64,000 nt of DNA from Hsuehochloa calcarea (GCA_036346395.1 CM070615.1:20207282-20271281), one strand, 5' to 3'. Positions 1-11,631 are shown, numbered from the stretch's first letter. The notes: generated by a model from the sequence alone, not told the origin. Made by a program: numbers and translations.

Positions 1-879
1 GGTAATTTAGATGAATATTTCATATAAGTAGCACAGAGTCAAGCATCCACCTCCACCAGCCATTATACAAGCTGAAACGGAATCAAGCAACTAAAAAACT
101 GCATATAAACTTCAGTTAAGATTCTGCCCACAACTCTCTAATAGACCACATGAAACGATATCAGAGTATACACCTTACTAGAACTGAGCAAACATTGGCA
201 GAATAGAATGCACCAGAAGACAAACAGAGTAAGAAAGGATAGGAAAAGGTAATATCACAGATGGATGATTGTTACTAGAAAAGTGTTAACCTCTAATAAA
301 TAATCAGGAGTCCCAAATCAAAGGCTTGAACTTAAATTGTGCATTCTCTACTTCAGAAGGACCTCAATCCAGAACTAATTATGAAGAAATAACACTTGAT
401 AAAATAAACACGGCATCTATCTTCGTATAATAAATTAATTTTTAGCTAAGTTTTCTAGCACATATCACTATGAATCTGACGAACTTTTGCTTCGGATACT
501 ACTACGATATGCATGAGTCCACAGCAGCAAGGGGATGCAATTAACCAATATATATACAAATAGCAAAAATATCAAATAGTAGAAACACCAAAATGCAGCA
601 AAAACACTTATTCTAATCATCTTTATCATTTTCGATATCAATGGCAAACTCTTTAGCTAAAGTTAGTTCAATAGTTCACGCCCCTCTCTAACCATGTAAC
701 CATATACCGCTTTTCCGGACCATCAAAGCAGATAACCGATAACCAGCAAGCAAGCTAATCCTCAGCAACAAGCAAGTACCACAATATATCTAACATCTCA
801 TAATCAAAAGTTCTACAATTCATATCATAAAAACATGTTGGCACCACGCATAGATCAAGAACACCTCTTCCTCTGGCGG
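1..879. other. Intergenic, AT-rich; 3' side of SPC12 gene
   Basis: No open frame, RNA gene or recognisable transposon ends are visible. The stretch is AT-rich, single-copy-looking DNA and includes the 3' UTR of the minus-strand gene that stops at 880. No clear AATAAA signal on the minus strand could be assigned. Confidence 0.5.
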
Positions 880-1167
880 CTACTTGTTCTTTCCGGTCTT
901 CTTCTTACCCCCGGTCGCCGCGGCGCTGACCTGCGGGCGGGGGTGGCGGTCCGCCTCGGCGGGGTCGAGCCACTTGAGCGGGCTGCGGTTGAAGAAGGGC
1001 CAGTCGGGGACAGTGACGAGCGCCGTCAGCGCGACCCCGCCGGCGTAGACGAGCAGCATCAGCTGGAAATCCCCCAGCGCGTACCCGATTAGGAACGCTG
1101 CCACGGCCGCCGCCACCAGCAGCACCTGCATCAGCATCTCTGCGCGCTTCTGCCCCTGCCAGTCCAT
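880..1167 (-). CDS. SPCS1: Signal peptidase complex subunit 1 (SPC12 family)
   Basis: This 95-residue protein is a small, non-catalytic subunit of the ER signal peptidase complex, which removes signal peptides from secretory proteins during translocation. The sequence opens MDWQGQKRAEMLMQ and has two hydrophobic segments (about residues 14-32 and 36-56) forming the hairpin typical of the SPC12 family. It continues with the family signature VPDWPFFNRSPLKWLDP and ends in a lysine-rich cytosolic tail (GGKKKTGKNK). The length matches plant family members of about 90-100 residues. The ATG at 1167 is chosen because it directly follows a good 3' splice site (GTGCGCAG). The frame stays open five codons further upstream but has no ATG there. 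The coding part is a single exon. It is the only gene in the window that looks intact and expressible. GC content is high, as in many grass first exons. Confidence 0.93.
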   Translation of the reverse strand: MDWQGQKRAEMLMQVLLVAAAVAAFLIGYALGDFQLMLLVYAGGVALTALVTVPDWPFFNRSPLKWLDPAEADRHPRPQVSAAATGGKKKTGKNK

Positions 1168-1310
1168 CTGCGCACCCGCCAAGAAAGAACGAGATGGGGG
1201 TCAAGATTGTTCGGTTGATCCAAGAAAAGGGAGCGGATCTTGGATGGATCTGGGACGCTGGGGAAGAGAGTTCGGTGGATCTGGGTCAAGGAAAGGAGGG
1301 GGAGGCTTAC
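1168..1310 (-). other. Intron in the 5' UTR of the SPC12 gene
   Basis: On the minus strand a donor AAG|GTAAGC lies at 1310/1311 and an acceptor GTGCGCAG| ends at 1168, immediately before the ATG. The intron would be 143 bp. The upstream non-coding exon would run from 1311 to roughly 1440 and is rich in TCC/CTC, as plant leaders often are. Leader introns next to the start codon are common in plant housekeeping genes and can raise expression. The structure is inferred from splice signals only. Confidence 0.65.
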
Positions 1311-1514
1311 CTTGATCGCTTGCCGTGCCGCGTGCGAGAGTCGCCGGAGAAGAAGACGAGGACGGAGGAGGCGAGTAGGGAGTTGGATCTGTTCGCGTGC
1401 GCAGCGTCCGGCCTCTCAGTCACTTTCGTGCCTCGTGGGGCGTTTGCCTTGAGATAAGCGAGCTGCGATGTGTTCGGGACGGGGAGGCTTACCTTGCTCG
1501 CTTGCCGTGGCGCG
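1299..1514. repeat. Duplicated 34-bp segment spanning the leader splice donor
   Basis: Positions 1299-1332 and 1481-1514 are direct repeats with two mismatches in 34 bases. Both carry, on the minus strand, the same potential donor (CAAG|GTAAGC). The outer copy could act as an alternative first-exon donor for the SPC12 gene, or simply mark a local duplication in the promoter. Confidence 0.7.
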
Positions 1515-1619
1515 TTGAGATTCGTGGTTGGCGAGACGTCCGCAAGATTTTTCTGCCCAGTACGACTCAGGACGGGCCAGAATGTGGCAAGAGCCGAGTC
1601 GGCCTTGCCGAGGATGTGG

Positions 1620-2689
1620 GGGGCATGTTTGGGTTGAAACCTAAACGAATCACAAACTAAACTTTAGTAATACGTATAAAATTTGGCTAAAATTTAATTT
1701 GATGCAAAATTTAGTACTACCTAAAGAAATTTTGGTAACACCTATTGGTCCTCAACGGCAATTTGCGGTAAAATCCGGACGGCAATTTGCTCGCTTAGAG
1801 TTTTAGCGTGGCTAAGGTCCGAGCCTTCTCGTCACCTCATATATAAAAGAGGTCTTTAGAATTTTCCTTCTTTCTTCATAGCCACACACATTGCAGCTCC
1901 TCTCCTTGTCCCGAACACATCGCGACTTACGTGCTCATCCTCTCGCCTTCTCTCCACATTACACCTCCCTACTCCTCCTTCCACTGGTACAAGCACACCT
2001 CCGTGCTCGTCATTGCCCCTTCAAAGTTGAGATGGGGTAAAAATTTAGGTGGAATCGATTGGGGATTTGGGATTTCTAGGTGGATTTGGGCCAAATCGGT
2101 TGGGGTTTAGGGATTTCTCGTGATTTGAGCACGTGAGTACGTTGATTTGATCCCTTCCATTTGACATGCATTTGTCGACTCATGTGTTTGCTGATTCATG
2201 TTCCTGTGATGTTAATTAGATCCCTTTGTTCATTTTTTTTGTAATGTTTATGCTGATTTGGTTGGTGGCAGCATGTGTTTCCTCTAGTTTAGCAGTAGCC
2301 TAGTTATAGGTTGCCACTGAATATGTAGCCTCGGATTGAACTTTTCATAATCTAGATCTCATAAAGAACTAGCAGAGAGACGGTCATCCAATTGTTATAC
2401 ATAATTACAGATCTGAGAGGTCACCGCGGGTTCTTGCGTAGTCCCTTTGTGTTCCAAGCCATTTATTTTATGACTTACAAAATCACTCAAACTTGCAATG
2501 TGGATTAGTATTAAAATGCTCTGCAAGGAACAAATAAGGATTAAAATGGGACTGATTGATTGATCTACATGCTTTGCATTTATATTAACTGATGTGTACA
2601 CTTTGCATTTTCTTCCTTCTCGCTTAAACTTATTCATATCATCATTTTCTTCCTTCTCGCTTAAACTTATTCATGTCATCCATATCTAG
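1620..2689 (+). other. 5' region of a PIF/Harbinger-like element; TATA box
   Basis: AT-rich DNA lying upstream of the transposase remnant. It has a TATATAAAA box at 1840-1848 followed by a CT-rich leader. The start of the element may be near 1620-1640 (GGGGCATGTTTGGG), but the matching terminal repeat is not present because the right half is lost. No coding region is seen between 1515 and 2689. Confidence 0.4.
2606..2679. repeat. 37-bp tandem duplication
   Basis: Two adjacent 37-bp copies (2606-2642 and 2643-2679) differ at one base. They lie just before the transposase start codon. Confidence 0.9.
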
Positions 2690-3272
2690 ATGGACAAAAA
2701 TCAACTACAATACCTTTATTACTGCATGTGGAGGCATAAGACACTAATTGTTCTTGTTCTTATGTTGATTCTTTGGTGGAGGAACAAAGATGGTAGGAGT
2801 AGAGGCAGAGGAGTAAAGTATGGGACATTAGTCAGTAGGGATGTTTGGAGGACCAGTGAACTAATTAGGTTGATCGACACCTCGGTTGCTCGCCTTAAGG
2901 ACAATGGACTACTAGTTGACATATTTCATGTTTTAGTAGAGGCGCAAGTTGCAATATTACTTAAGATGGTTGGACAACATCATACAAACTCTTGTGTAGG
3001 ATTTTTCTTGTGGCGATCCGGTGAGAGAGTGAGTAGGTATTTTAATGCTGTACTACGTGCCATGGGTGACTTAGCTCGTGAACTCATTTATGGGAGATGT
3101 ATCGAAACACATGTTAAGATCACTAGCAACCCGAACAGATTTATCCCTACTTTGAGGTAACAGTCATCAGTATATTAAAATAGTGCATATTCTAATGGAG
3201 TTAAGAATATGTAATATTTGACATGTGCTTCCTTTTTGTACATAGGGATGTATAGGGGTACTAGATGGTACC
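2690..3272 (+). pseudogene. PIF/Harbinger transposase, N-terminal fragment
   Basis: A frame of 156 codons (2690-3160) resembles the N-terminal half of plant Harbinger/HARBI1-like transposases. Recognisable parts are YYCMWRHKTL, RGRGVKYG, GLLVDIFHVLVEAQVA and RSGERVSRYFNAVLRAM, then a THVKI..NPNRF stretch. An intron appears to follow (AG|GTAACA at 3159/3160 to CATAG at 3245). The next exon reads CIGVLDGT, which holds the first catalytic aspartate of the DDE triad, but it is one base out of frame with the upstream exon. The usual LC..F segment after RLI is also missing. The Copia element inserted at 3273, immediately after DGT, so the other two catalytic residues are absent. It cannot encode an active enzyme. 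Confidence 0.8.
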
Positions 3273-4215
3273 TGTAGGACCGTAAAGGCGACTAGAGGTA
3301 TGTGAATAGGCGCTTTCTTGATTTTTTACCTTAATCAAATTCAACACGCACTTTTCTCCTTTAGCTATGAAAGTTAAGAAGATCAGTAAATGCACAGAGT
3401 AAGCCTTGTGCCGAATTCAATTACCCCCTTAACCACAATTCTCAATAATGGAGAATTGATCTCACTGGGCCGGTCGAACCGGTGTAGTGCTGGCGGTCTG
3501 ACTGCCTGGCGGTCGGACCGGCGCTCAATTGGTGGTCTAATTGCCGGGCGGTCGGACCGGCGCTGAGAATTTGGTCAGACCGATTTAGTCCAGAGGCAGC
3601 GCACAAAGCCCAAATTCAAAACGAAAATTGGTCAAACTTTTGATTCAACCAATGAAACTTGACCAAATTTAGAGCACACCTCCCTAAGGATACCTGAGAC
3701 CTATTTCTAGCGACGATCGTCCAGATCCACTTCAAATAATCGATCTCTTTATGTTTTACCAAAGAAGTGTTCAAAACCTAGAAATATGAAAATCTTGATC
3801 CAAAACTTGCTTGTGGGGGATTGATGATCTAGATGATTCTAGGAGTATTCCCACACATCATAGCAAGGTAAAATCGTTCAAGAGACCAAGCATAAACACC
3901 CAGATCAAGGAAGCACCAAAATCATCAAAAGAGAGAAGAAAGCAAATGAGACTTCATCCTTGAACAAACATCCATAGATTGAATGATTCAAGATGCTGCT
4001 TACAAAGCCACTCCCTCGAGGAGTACAAGAGCACACTCACAATTTCTTGTCCTCTCCTCTTCTCTCCAAACCCTAACCCTAACTAGGGTTTTTGCAAATG
4101 AGTGCTTAAGTGCTTGGGGTTTTTTTCCATCTCCCCCCTTCTATTTGTAGGAGAGGCTAGGGTTTCTCTCATGGGCTCCCATTAAGGCCCAACACAAATG
4201 GGACCCACACACACA
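3273..4215 (-). repeat. 3' LTR (truncated) of the Copia element
   Basis: It matches the right LTR copy and, in reverse orientation, the plus-strand LTR at 31973-33432. It carries several GGTCNGACC-type palindromes (3471-3590), a CCCTAACCCTAA-like stretch near 4074, and a short CA repeat at its broken inner edge (about 4203-4216). Confidence 0.85.
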
Positions 4216-5660
4216 CAAATGGTGCTCTAGTTCATCAAGAGCATCTTTTAATTGATTCACTATAGGGGAATGAACATATTTTAAGCTGGTCAATTATTTA
4301 AGCAAGCTAGAGCATGAATCACAAATATCATCAGGATTAATGGATTTGAGTCTAACAACTTCTAGGTTCAAATTATCAATCATAGTGTCCTGTTTCTTAA
4401 TCATTTTAGCTTGCTTATGCAATTTTTGTTCAGTAAGCACCAAAACCTTTTTCATATCAGCAAGCGAAGGGCATACCTCATCGGGATCGCTAAAAGGATC
4501 CTCGTCATTGGAGGAGTCAGTGTCGTGGCTGTTCTTGGCCATGAAACACATGCCTGTGAAGTCATGGGCCTTCTTCTTGCCACGAGAGTCTCTCTCGTCG
4601 CCCTCCGTCTCCGAGTCCACATCTCTCATGTTCACATTCTCTAGAGCGGCAAGGACCCGGCTGACAAACTTACGATAGTTTGTCTTCTTGGGGTTTAGCA
4701 TCCCTAGCTTGAGGATGCCTTTGTGACTCCTTCTCCTCCTTGCCCTTCAGCTTGGGGCATCTAGAGCGAATGTGGTTTGGCTCACCACATTCAAAGCAAG
4801 TGATAGGGGCACCTCTCCTCCCGTTCCTCACCTTGTTGTATGCTCTCGTGAATTTGGTGGATAGGAGGGTTAAATCATCTTCAGGTGGTTTCTCAAGTTG
4901 CTCATCGCTCAAAGAATGGAAAGTTGATAAAGAAAAACCCGATGAGCTAACATCCAAAGAATCAGAAGAACTACCCTTAGATTGGTCGACCACTAAAGCC
5001 ATTGACTCTGTCTTGGGGAGACGCGAGATAAAATCAATCTCATGCGTCTTCAACCTCGAGTATAGCTTATCCATGGTAAGCTCACTCATGGCAGTGTTGT
5101 CATTTATAGATGTGATTTTCATCACCCAAACTTTCACATCAAGAGCACCCAAAAGCTGGCGTGCATTTTCCGACTCAGAAAAAACAAGGTCAACAGCGCG
5201 GAGATCATAAAGAATGTTAGAAAATCATCCCCACAACTCATCTAAAGACTCACGTGTCTTTACTCGATCTTGGAGTAACTTTTCTTGGTGGTTCTGTCTC
5301 ACTTCCTTGATCGCAGTGGAGCCCTCGTGATAATCACAAAGAGTCCGCCAGATCTCATGAGCAGACCGCAAATGAGCGACACGCTCAAACTCCGATCGAC
5401 TAAGACCTTGAATCAAAAATTTTTGAGCCTTGCTGTTGGCCTCCACATCAGGAGTAATCACATCGTCATCGGCTGGCACGACATAAGGATTTTTTACCTT
5501 AAGCCAAATTGCGTACCACTGAGCCTCGATGTAGGTCTGCATTCGGGCATTCCAATAAGCAAAATAAACTCCATAAAAATATGCGGTTTGGTTGAATACT
5601 TGTCAGTCGCCGTGGCTCCAAAGACCGGTTAAGATCTATGAGAAGAGCTAACCGGGCTCT
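4216..5660 (-). pseudogene. Copia gag pseudogene
   Basis: Reading on the minus strand, a YFYGVYFAYWNARMQTYIEAQW motif region near 5590-5520 marks the start of Copia gag. It is followed by the UBN2-type core (5225-5542; LSRSEFERVAHLRSAHEIWRTL) and by a zinc knuckle CFECGEPNHIRSRC of CX2CX4HX4C type at about 4755-4800. A coiled-coil-like C-terminal part follows (4294-4701; KKQDTMIDNLNLEVVRLKS), which is a Sirevirus-like feature. Frames change between these blocks. A TAA stop lies at 4294, and the gag reading continues beyond it (QLKDALDELEHH) to the deletion point. Gag normally coats the genomic RNA in virus-like particles; this copy cannot be translated whole. Confidence 0.85.
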
Positions 5661-5667
5661 GATACCA
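5656..5667 (-). other. Primer binding site (tRNA-iMet type)
   Basis: TGGTATCAGAGC on the minus strand, two bases inside the right LTR. It sets the element's orientation. Confidence 0.9.
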
Positions 5668-5669
5668 CT

Positions 5670-5963
5670 TGTAGGACCGTAAAGGCGACTAGAGGGGGGT
5701 GAATTGGCGCTTTCTCGATTTTTCTCCTTAATCAAATTCAACACGCACTTTTCTCCTTTAGCTATGAAAGCTAAGAAGATCAGTAAATGCACAGAGGAAG
5801 CCTTATGCCGAATTCGATTACCCCCTTAACCACAAGACTCAATAATGGAGAATTGATCTCACTGGGCCGGTCGAACCGGTGTAGTGCTGGCGGTTTGACT
5901 GCCTGGCGGTCGAACCGGCGCTCAATTGGCGGTCTGATTGCCAGGCGGTCGGACCGGCGCTGA
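5670..5963 (-). repeat. 5' LTR (truncated) of the Copia element
   Basis: It begins TGTAGGACC next to the primer binding site and matches 3273-3568. Similarity stops abruptly at GGCGCTGA (5963). Confidence 0.85.
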
Positions 5964-7407
5964 ACAAACGGTAGTGTTCATTTTCAAGGATAGGAAGGTT
6001 ATATTCAATTATCACTAAGGTATTAACTATGAGCTAGATCAACATAGTTGTATAAATAATAGCAATGTAATTTTATAATTTAAATCAATATAATTACATA
6101 TCAAAAGTAGGTTCAACATGATCAAAGTACTAACTCGCCTTGCTCAATGTTCTGATAATCGCCTTGCTCAATGTTATGGTAATCTTGGCCTCGATCTTGT
6201 TCTTGTTGGGGCTGCTGTTCCAACATGGCTTCAAATTCTAACTACGCGAAATACGACCGAACCCAAGAACATCTGAAAACAACCAAATGAAATCAAATAA
6301 ATCAAAAAGCACATGAAACAAAAGGAAACACTACCAATGAAAGTCAACAAACACAAGAGTGTTTGAAGAAAGATATGCTTCAAATGGGAATAAACATATC
6401 TAATGGCATCTTGAAAGAAGGGAGTGCTCCAGATGAAACCAAACATTGTCATCTGGAGTTGATGAAGGAAATACTTCAGATGGAATGAAGTACATCCTAG
6501 GATACCTCAAATGAAGACAATACTTCAGACCAAAGTAGATACGCCCAAGCCTTATTTGGTGGGCCTAAGGGTGGGGGTTTGGAGTTCTTACATGGGCCAA
6601 GGGCTAGGGAACTATTTGATCCAGAGTTAGGTCGAGAGGGATCGAGCTCTCGGAAAGTTCGTTGGTAAAGAAGTTACAAATCCAATAGAAGGGAGAGAAT
6701 ATTCCCAGCAACATTCCACATCGGTTACCCAGAAGGGAGAGATCAGCTCGTTAGGTGGGATTCTCGAATCTGCATTTGGGTCATGAATTGTCCTTCTACT
6801 GGGAACACATCGTTGAGGCTTACACAATGCGTAGCTAACTCAAAGATTCCTTTAGCTATTGCTTCCTATTTATCGAGGAAGTTCCATGGAAGTTAGGTGA
6901 GACCTATGTATAGGTGCGAGGATTCGTACCTAACAAATGATAAGTCCCACCAACACGTGAGGTCTGGTAGACATAAATGGCCCGGCATACACTAAAGTGA
7001 ACCTATTACACTAGGTTGGTCCTTAGCTATAATGTCTTGCTAACGACTACTTCTAGTTATGTAGATAACTTATATACAAGGTATGTAGGCTCTTACCTAC
7101 TAGTCCTTATTTAGCGATCTACCCTATCATATTGGTTACTATTACTAGCATGAGGCTAGGTCGCTACTGCTAATGTCTATGACTATCTAATAGTACTAAT
7201 GAACTTATATGCCATGAGTTTCACATTTAAGCTCCTAGTTCTAGGTAAAACCTAGTTATGTTTAAGGCATACTCGTCATATCATGTTTTAATTGAACTGT
7301 GCTTGTTGACTAGGCTACCTCTCAACTCAGTCAATGTTTATGGCCTAGGGTTAATAGCTATCCAAACCATTCCTTATGTTTATATGACTAATTCTTATCA
7401 AGGTGCT
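5964..7407 (-). other. Degenerate LTR-like DNA, unassigned
   Basis: No genes. The part around 6110-6230 (CATGATCAAAGTACTAACTCGCCTTG) resembles, in the same orientation, LTR segments at 39160, 47120, 54630 and 61510, so it is probably a worn LTR of that lineage. A 24-bp tandem duplication lies at 6135-6182. The remainder to 7407 is AT-rich with no recognised features. Confidence 0.4.
6135..6182. repeat. 24-bp tandem duplication
   Basis: Copies at 6135-6158 and 6159-6182 with two differences. Confidence 0.85.
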
Positions 7408-9597
7408 TGTAATAGTCCAAATTTCGTTTAGGGAGGATTTTATTCGGGAGGGAGAACTATTTTAAAAATTCAAAGTTTCGGGGAGTTTTTGGACCCCGAG
7501 CCGGCGCAACCCTGGCCGGCCTATGGCCGGCCAAGAGGGGGCCAAGGAGGGGGGAGGCGCACTAGGCCCAAGGCCCATGCACCCCCACTCCCCCAACCCT
7601 AATCGGCCCCCTTTCTCCCCTCTCCCTCCCCATTCCCTCTTGGAGCCGCCACCCTCCTCCTCCCCCAATCCGACGCCCCCTGCCCCTTGGTGCCGCTTCC
7701 TTCCCTTGGTGCCGGCCTCGGTGATCCCCGGTGCTTCTCTCCAAGGTCCTCCCGAAGCCGCCTTCTCCTGCCCTCTCATCCAACCGGTTTCTCCCCGTGG
7801 TGGCCGACCATTGAAGGGAGGAAGAAGAAGAAGAGGAGTTCTTCGGGAGGTTGATCAACTTCTCCCTGTGGGTCTTCAAGGTTAACGAAGGGTTTAATTC
7901 GCTGTTTGGTACGCTTTGGATGCAGAATTGAGTATTAGGATCGAATCGATTTGCTGTCTTAGATGTTCCCGAGTCTGTCTGGTGTGTTGCGCGGCCTGTT
8001 TCGACCTCTTAGATGCCTATCTGGAGGTTCTTCCCTCCTAGAGCATTGTAGGCATGGTTCTTAGATTTCCATAGCCACCAAGATCACCAAATTCTGATCT
8101 GTGGTTCAAAAGTTACGATAGATTCTTTCCTGCTGTCCTGTGAAACCTGACGAGAATTATCAGTATAGTTGTTTAATGAAATATGACTTGTTTAGGATCA
8201 GATTCAGACTTGTCACCCAAAATGATTTCTGTAGATAATTTTATCATCTTTCCATATTGATAAAGAGCACTCAAATTGGACTAATATATTAAAAGTTATG
8301 TTATGTTCTTCGCTGCTGTTCTGTTTGTCTAGAGTCTATCAGGCATTTTCAACTGCTGTTTAGTCAAATATTTTGGCAGAATTAGGAAATCTTGTCAACT
8401 AGAGTTTTATAGGTTTGCTCGTTAAGGAACTAGACTCATGTCATTCGGAGTTCTAGATCATTAAATATGATTTTTTCCGTACTGCTGTCCAGTAGGGTTT
8501 CAGATGACTGAATTGTTTGATTTCAGTTTTGGTTCCGTTGGTTGTGCTGGATAGTCAGGGGGTTAGTGTAGATCACCGATAGCTTTGTCATACCATATTG
8601 TCCTTATTTAGAGTACATATTTGTGTAGGCAGTGAGGCAGTGAGTGTAGGAGCACCTTCGTTGCCTCCTAGCACGTCACATCGCGGAAGGCAAGTACAAT
8701 ATTTTTTAAGTTATATTGATTTCTATTGAATGTTGTTGATGTGCTGTTAATGTCATGATCCATGTTCATACTCCATGTTATATATTCCGTTCTTAATCGG
8801 TAATCCATGTGGAAGAGAGTAGTGACATTCATTGCATATGTTCATTCCATTCTTGCATTGTTCGTGTTCCGTCCAGGGGAGTGGAATTGTCAAGACCCAT
8901 CAACTCCAGTATGGGAACGTAAGACCCACCATTCCAATGTGGGCAATTTCGGACACCCGTATGAAACGTTCTTCATACGGTGATTGGATCCCCGGACTTT
9001 GTTAAATACGGGCTTAGGTGAACACCGACGGGTGTGTCACTCGCTATACCGGTATGAGCATGTGTGCAGTCCATTCCTTTCAATGCATCCATTCATTCTA
9101 TTCATACTCATAAGTGTTCAGAGATAAGTTCATAATTCGTATTGAGATTGACTTGTTCATAACCCGGTATGTTCAATTGTTTACTATACTTGCTGAGTTT
9201 CGACTCATGCTTGCTTTCTTTCTTTATTTAGGTGATCGTTGATGATGCCTTTGTTGGGAGGGAGTAGACAAGCACATTTCACTCAGTTCACCATAATTTA
9301 CCCTCATTATTAAGTTCGATTATGTCTCTCATTTGTTAACCGAGGAACTGTAATAAATAAATTTAAGACTGCAAGATATTTCTCTCTATGTTATGTTTTT
9401 TGTTAAATGCTACTAGTGGTTTGTTTTAATACTCCCTGATTATATTCTGATGAATTCAGTCTTTATTCCTGCCATGCTACTATTAAAGTTGGTCTCTTTA
9501 TGTACTTATAGGAGTTACAGTTTAAATTCTTCCGTAATTTGGTTGTATGTTAGTTCTTTAGGTAACATCTTGGCTTCCGAATAGCCAGAGTATTACA
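7408..9597 (+). mobile_element. Probable solo LTR, TGTAATA family, about 2.2 kb
   Basis: It starts TGTAATAGTCC and ends GCCAGAGTATTACA. Its 3' part matches the reverse complement of the solo LTR at 58120-60326, including the GACG-loop hairpin (9018-9040), the palindrome ATACCGGTAT (9046-9055), a TGCTGAGT..GACTCATGCTTGC block and GGGAGGGAGTAGAC. No primer binding site or polypurine tract adjoins it. The flanks (GTGCT and GCTCA) do not form a convincing TSD, so an end may have been lost. Its GC-rich 5' part (7500-7860) gives spurious open frames. Confidence 0.75.
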
Positions 9598-10881
9598 GCT
9601 CAGTCTATGGTTCGACACCATCTTACTCAGATGTCCTAGTTTACTTTAATTATTCATGTTATATTAACTAGTTTCAATTAATGTCTATTACCATTACACT
9701 TTACTTGGCATTGTAAAATAGTTAACCTTATGTTAGGGGATCTTATGGCTATCGCCTAGTGACACGTTGATCCCCCCATGGTTATCTCATAGCACGAACA
9801 GGTTTTGGGTTAACCTTCCCAATTAACTGGGCCCTAGTTGTATTTGAGTTATTTAGCCAAATGATGTCTACTTAATCGACGTCGTAGAGTTTAACTAATC
9901 ATTAACACCACTAGTTAACATGTGATTCCTATGGAGTGATGATATGCTAACCAATCCTAGTTATCATCTAATCACCTAAGCTAACCACTATTTAACTTAA
10001 TTATCCTAGATAATCATTGATGGCAGGTCACCCATATGTCATTTGGATATTATATAACTAGTTATATCTTAACTAAAATACAATTGGGCCTACAGCTGAA
10101 TGACACACTAAAGCTAATCTCCAGGGATTAACCACTAACTAATCATATGGTTAACTACTACTTTGATTAACTTAGTAAACCTACTTTAAATCCTTATGCT
10201 AAGGATACACTAATTACTTGACTTAGTCTCCACAAATACTATCTAATTACTTACCTGTGGGTCCTCCGGACAGTTGATCATTTACACTAAACTATTGTTA
10301 GCTAGCTACTTACAAGTGGACCCTCATTGTTGTACACACTTTACTCTCATACACAGAGCACAAAGTAGAGGGAGAGAGAGAGAGAGAGAGAAAATAGGGG
10401 AAGGTAGGAGGCGGCTCAGGTGGAGGGGATAAGGAAGTGGTGGGCTATGGGAAAAATGGAACCAGGGAGAGGAGTCGACCTCGTGGGTGGTGGCGGCACG
10501 GCCAAGGGTGGACGGTGGTAGTTTGGCCACAGTGTGAGACAGCTAATCGTGGAGAGGAGACAGTGGCGGCAGCGTTAGAAGGGGAGAGAGGGAAGGATAG
10601 TGGGAGCAAGAGCATCGTCAAGGTGAGGGGAAGTTACCGGGGTGGTTGCCGATGATGGATATGGGCCAAGGCAGGTTGGCGATGGCGACTCGGGGTAGCA
10701 CAGTGGGTCCGTTGTGGGGGCGGCTTCCTGGTAAGAGAGAGTTCAAATCAGGTGTTAAGGGAGGATGAGAGGGACGTAGGGATGCTCCTGAACAGAGGAA
10801 TTGGAGGTGTAAGCGGCTTTCTGCCAGAAGAGAGGGATATCACCGTGCACAGCCCTCCTGTGGGTGGAAGCCAAAATTGGT
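9598..10881 (-). other. LTR-like debris with GA tract
   Basis: AT-rich DNA followed by a GA run (about 10371-10391) and GC-rich DNA. The order (a GTGGGTCC segment, GA repeat, then G-rich DNA) resembles 62550-63338 of LTR 'G', so this is probably the continuation of the LTR split by the 7408-9597 insertion. No gene is supported. Confidence 0.35.
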
Positions 10882-11555
10882 CACTAGTACAAAACAGGCT
10901 ATCCTGGACACTTCATCACAGGCAGTTTCTTTGGAACCGTCTGTGTTGTACTCATCATAGACAGTGTATAAATAGAATTGTCTGTGATAATTCACAGACG
11001 GTTCTTAATCATAACTGTCGGTGAAAATCACATACGTTACAGATGGTTATTAAATAAAACTGTCTGTGCATTATCACAGAGAGTTCTCAACAATAATTGT
11101 CTGTGATAGTGTAAACTTCATAGACGGCTCTCAACAATAACTGTTTGTGATAGTGGAAACTTCCCAGACAGTTCTTAATAAGAACTGTCTGTGATATACT
11201 ATTTATCACGCATAGCTTATTAATAAGAACCGCTCGTGATGTGTATTTATCACATATGGTTTGTAATTGGAACCATCTGTGATGTATATTTATCATGCAT
11301 TTATTTGTAATTGGAACCGTTTGTGATGTTTATCACGACGGTTTGTAATTGGAACTGTTTGTGATGTTTAAAACTTTCGGTCCCGCACGATGCATCTCTT
11401 TGTCTCACGTACCGACATTATGACGCATCTCTTCATCTCGCGTGCCAAAGTTACGATTCGTATTAGTTTGTGATACGTTTTAAAACAATGATCATGTCTT
11501 TCACACCCTCCATCAACAACCAGTGGAGTTAAAAAAACTGAATCACTACGGTATT

Positions 11556-11622
11556 GAGCACCATACGCCGCGCGCCATGGTGAGCTCCGTGTGCTCACCA
11601 TACGCCGCGCGCCATGGTGAGC
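11556..11622. repeat. 30-bp direct repeat, period 37
   Basis: The segment CACCATACGCCGCGCGCCAT with flanks occurs at 11556-11585 and 11593-11622, just upstream of the pseudogene start codon. Each copy contains CGCGCG and CCATGG palindromes. Confidence 0.85.
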
Positions 11623-11631
11623 ACACGGAAC

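Larger units (their letters stand above)
3273..5963 (-). mobile_element. Deleted Ty1/Copia (Sirevirus-like) retrotransposon
   Basis: Minus-strand element with the 5' LTR on the right (5670-5963, truncated), a primer binding site TGGTATCAGAGC on the minus strand (5656-5667, complementary to initiator Met tRNA), a gag pseudogene, and a partial 3' LTR on the left (3273 to about 4215). The two LTR pieces start identically (TGTAGGACCGTAAAGG) and stay closely similar for about 290 bp. Protease, integrase, RT, RNase H, the polypurine tract and U3 of the 3' LTR are all missing: gag runs straight into LTR sequence near 4215. The right end breaks at 5963, so no TSD can be checked. The left flank is GTACC. 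Confidence 0.88.

Noticed and set aside
880..1182. Longer SPC12 start five codons upstream
   Set aside because: The codon at 1180-1182 is TTG and the region upstream of 1167 looks like the end of an intron, so ATG 1167 is preferred.
4070..4085. Telomere-like CCCTAACCCTAA stretch (also near 32980)
   Set aside because: Only about two units and present in both copies of the same Copia LTR, so it is part of the LTR and not an interstitial telomere.
4340..4678. Plus-strand frame of 112 codons, and others opposite gag
   Set aside because: Antisense shadow of the Copia gag.
7462..7885. Frames of 105-120 codons on both strands
   Set aside because: GC-rich leader part of the LTR at 7408-9597; the three frames overlap each other and have no family features.
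10437..11024. Frames of 72 and 90 codons
   Set aside because: The first is GA/G-rich LTR debris; the second crosses the CACTA terminus and subterminal repeats.
10913..11370. CRISPR-like regular repeats
   Set aside because: Repeats alternate in orientation and are subterminal repeats of a CACTA element; the genome is a plant nuclear one.
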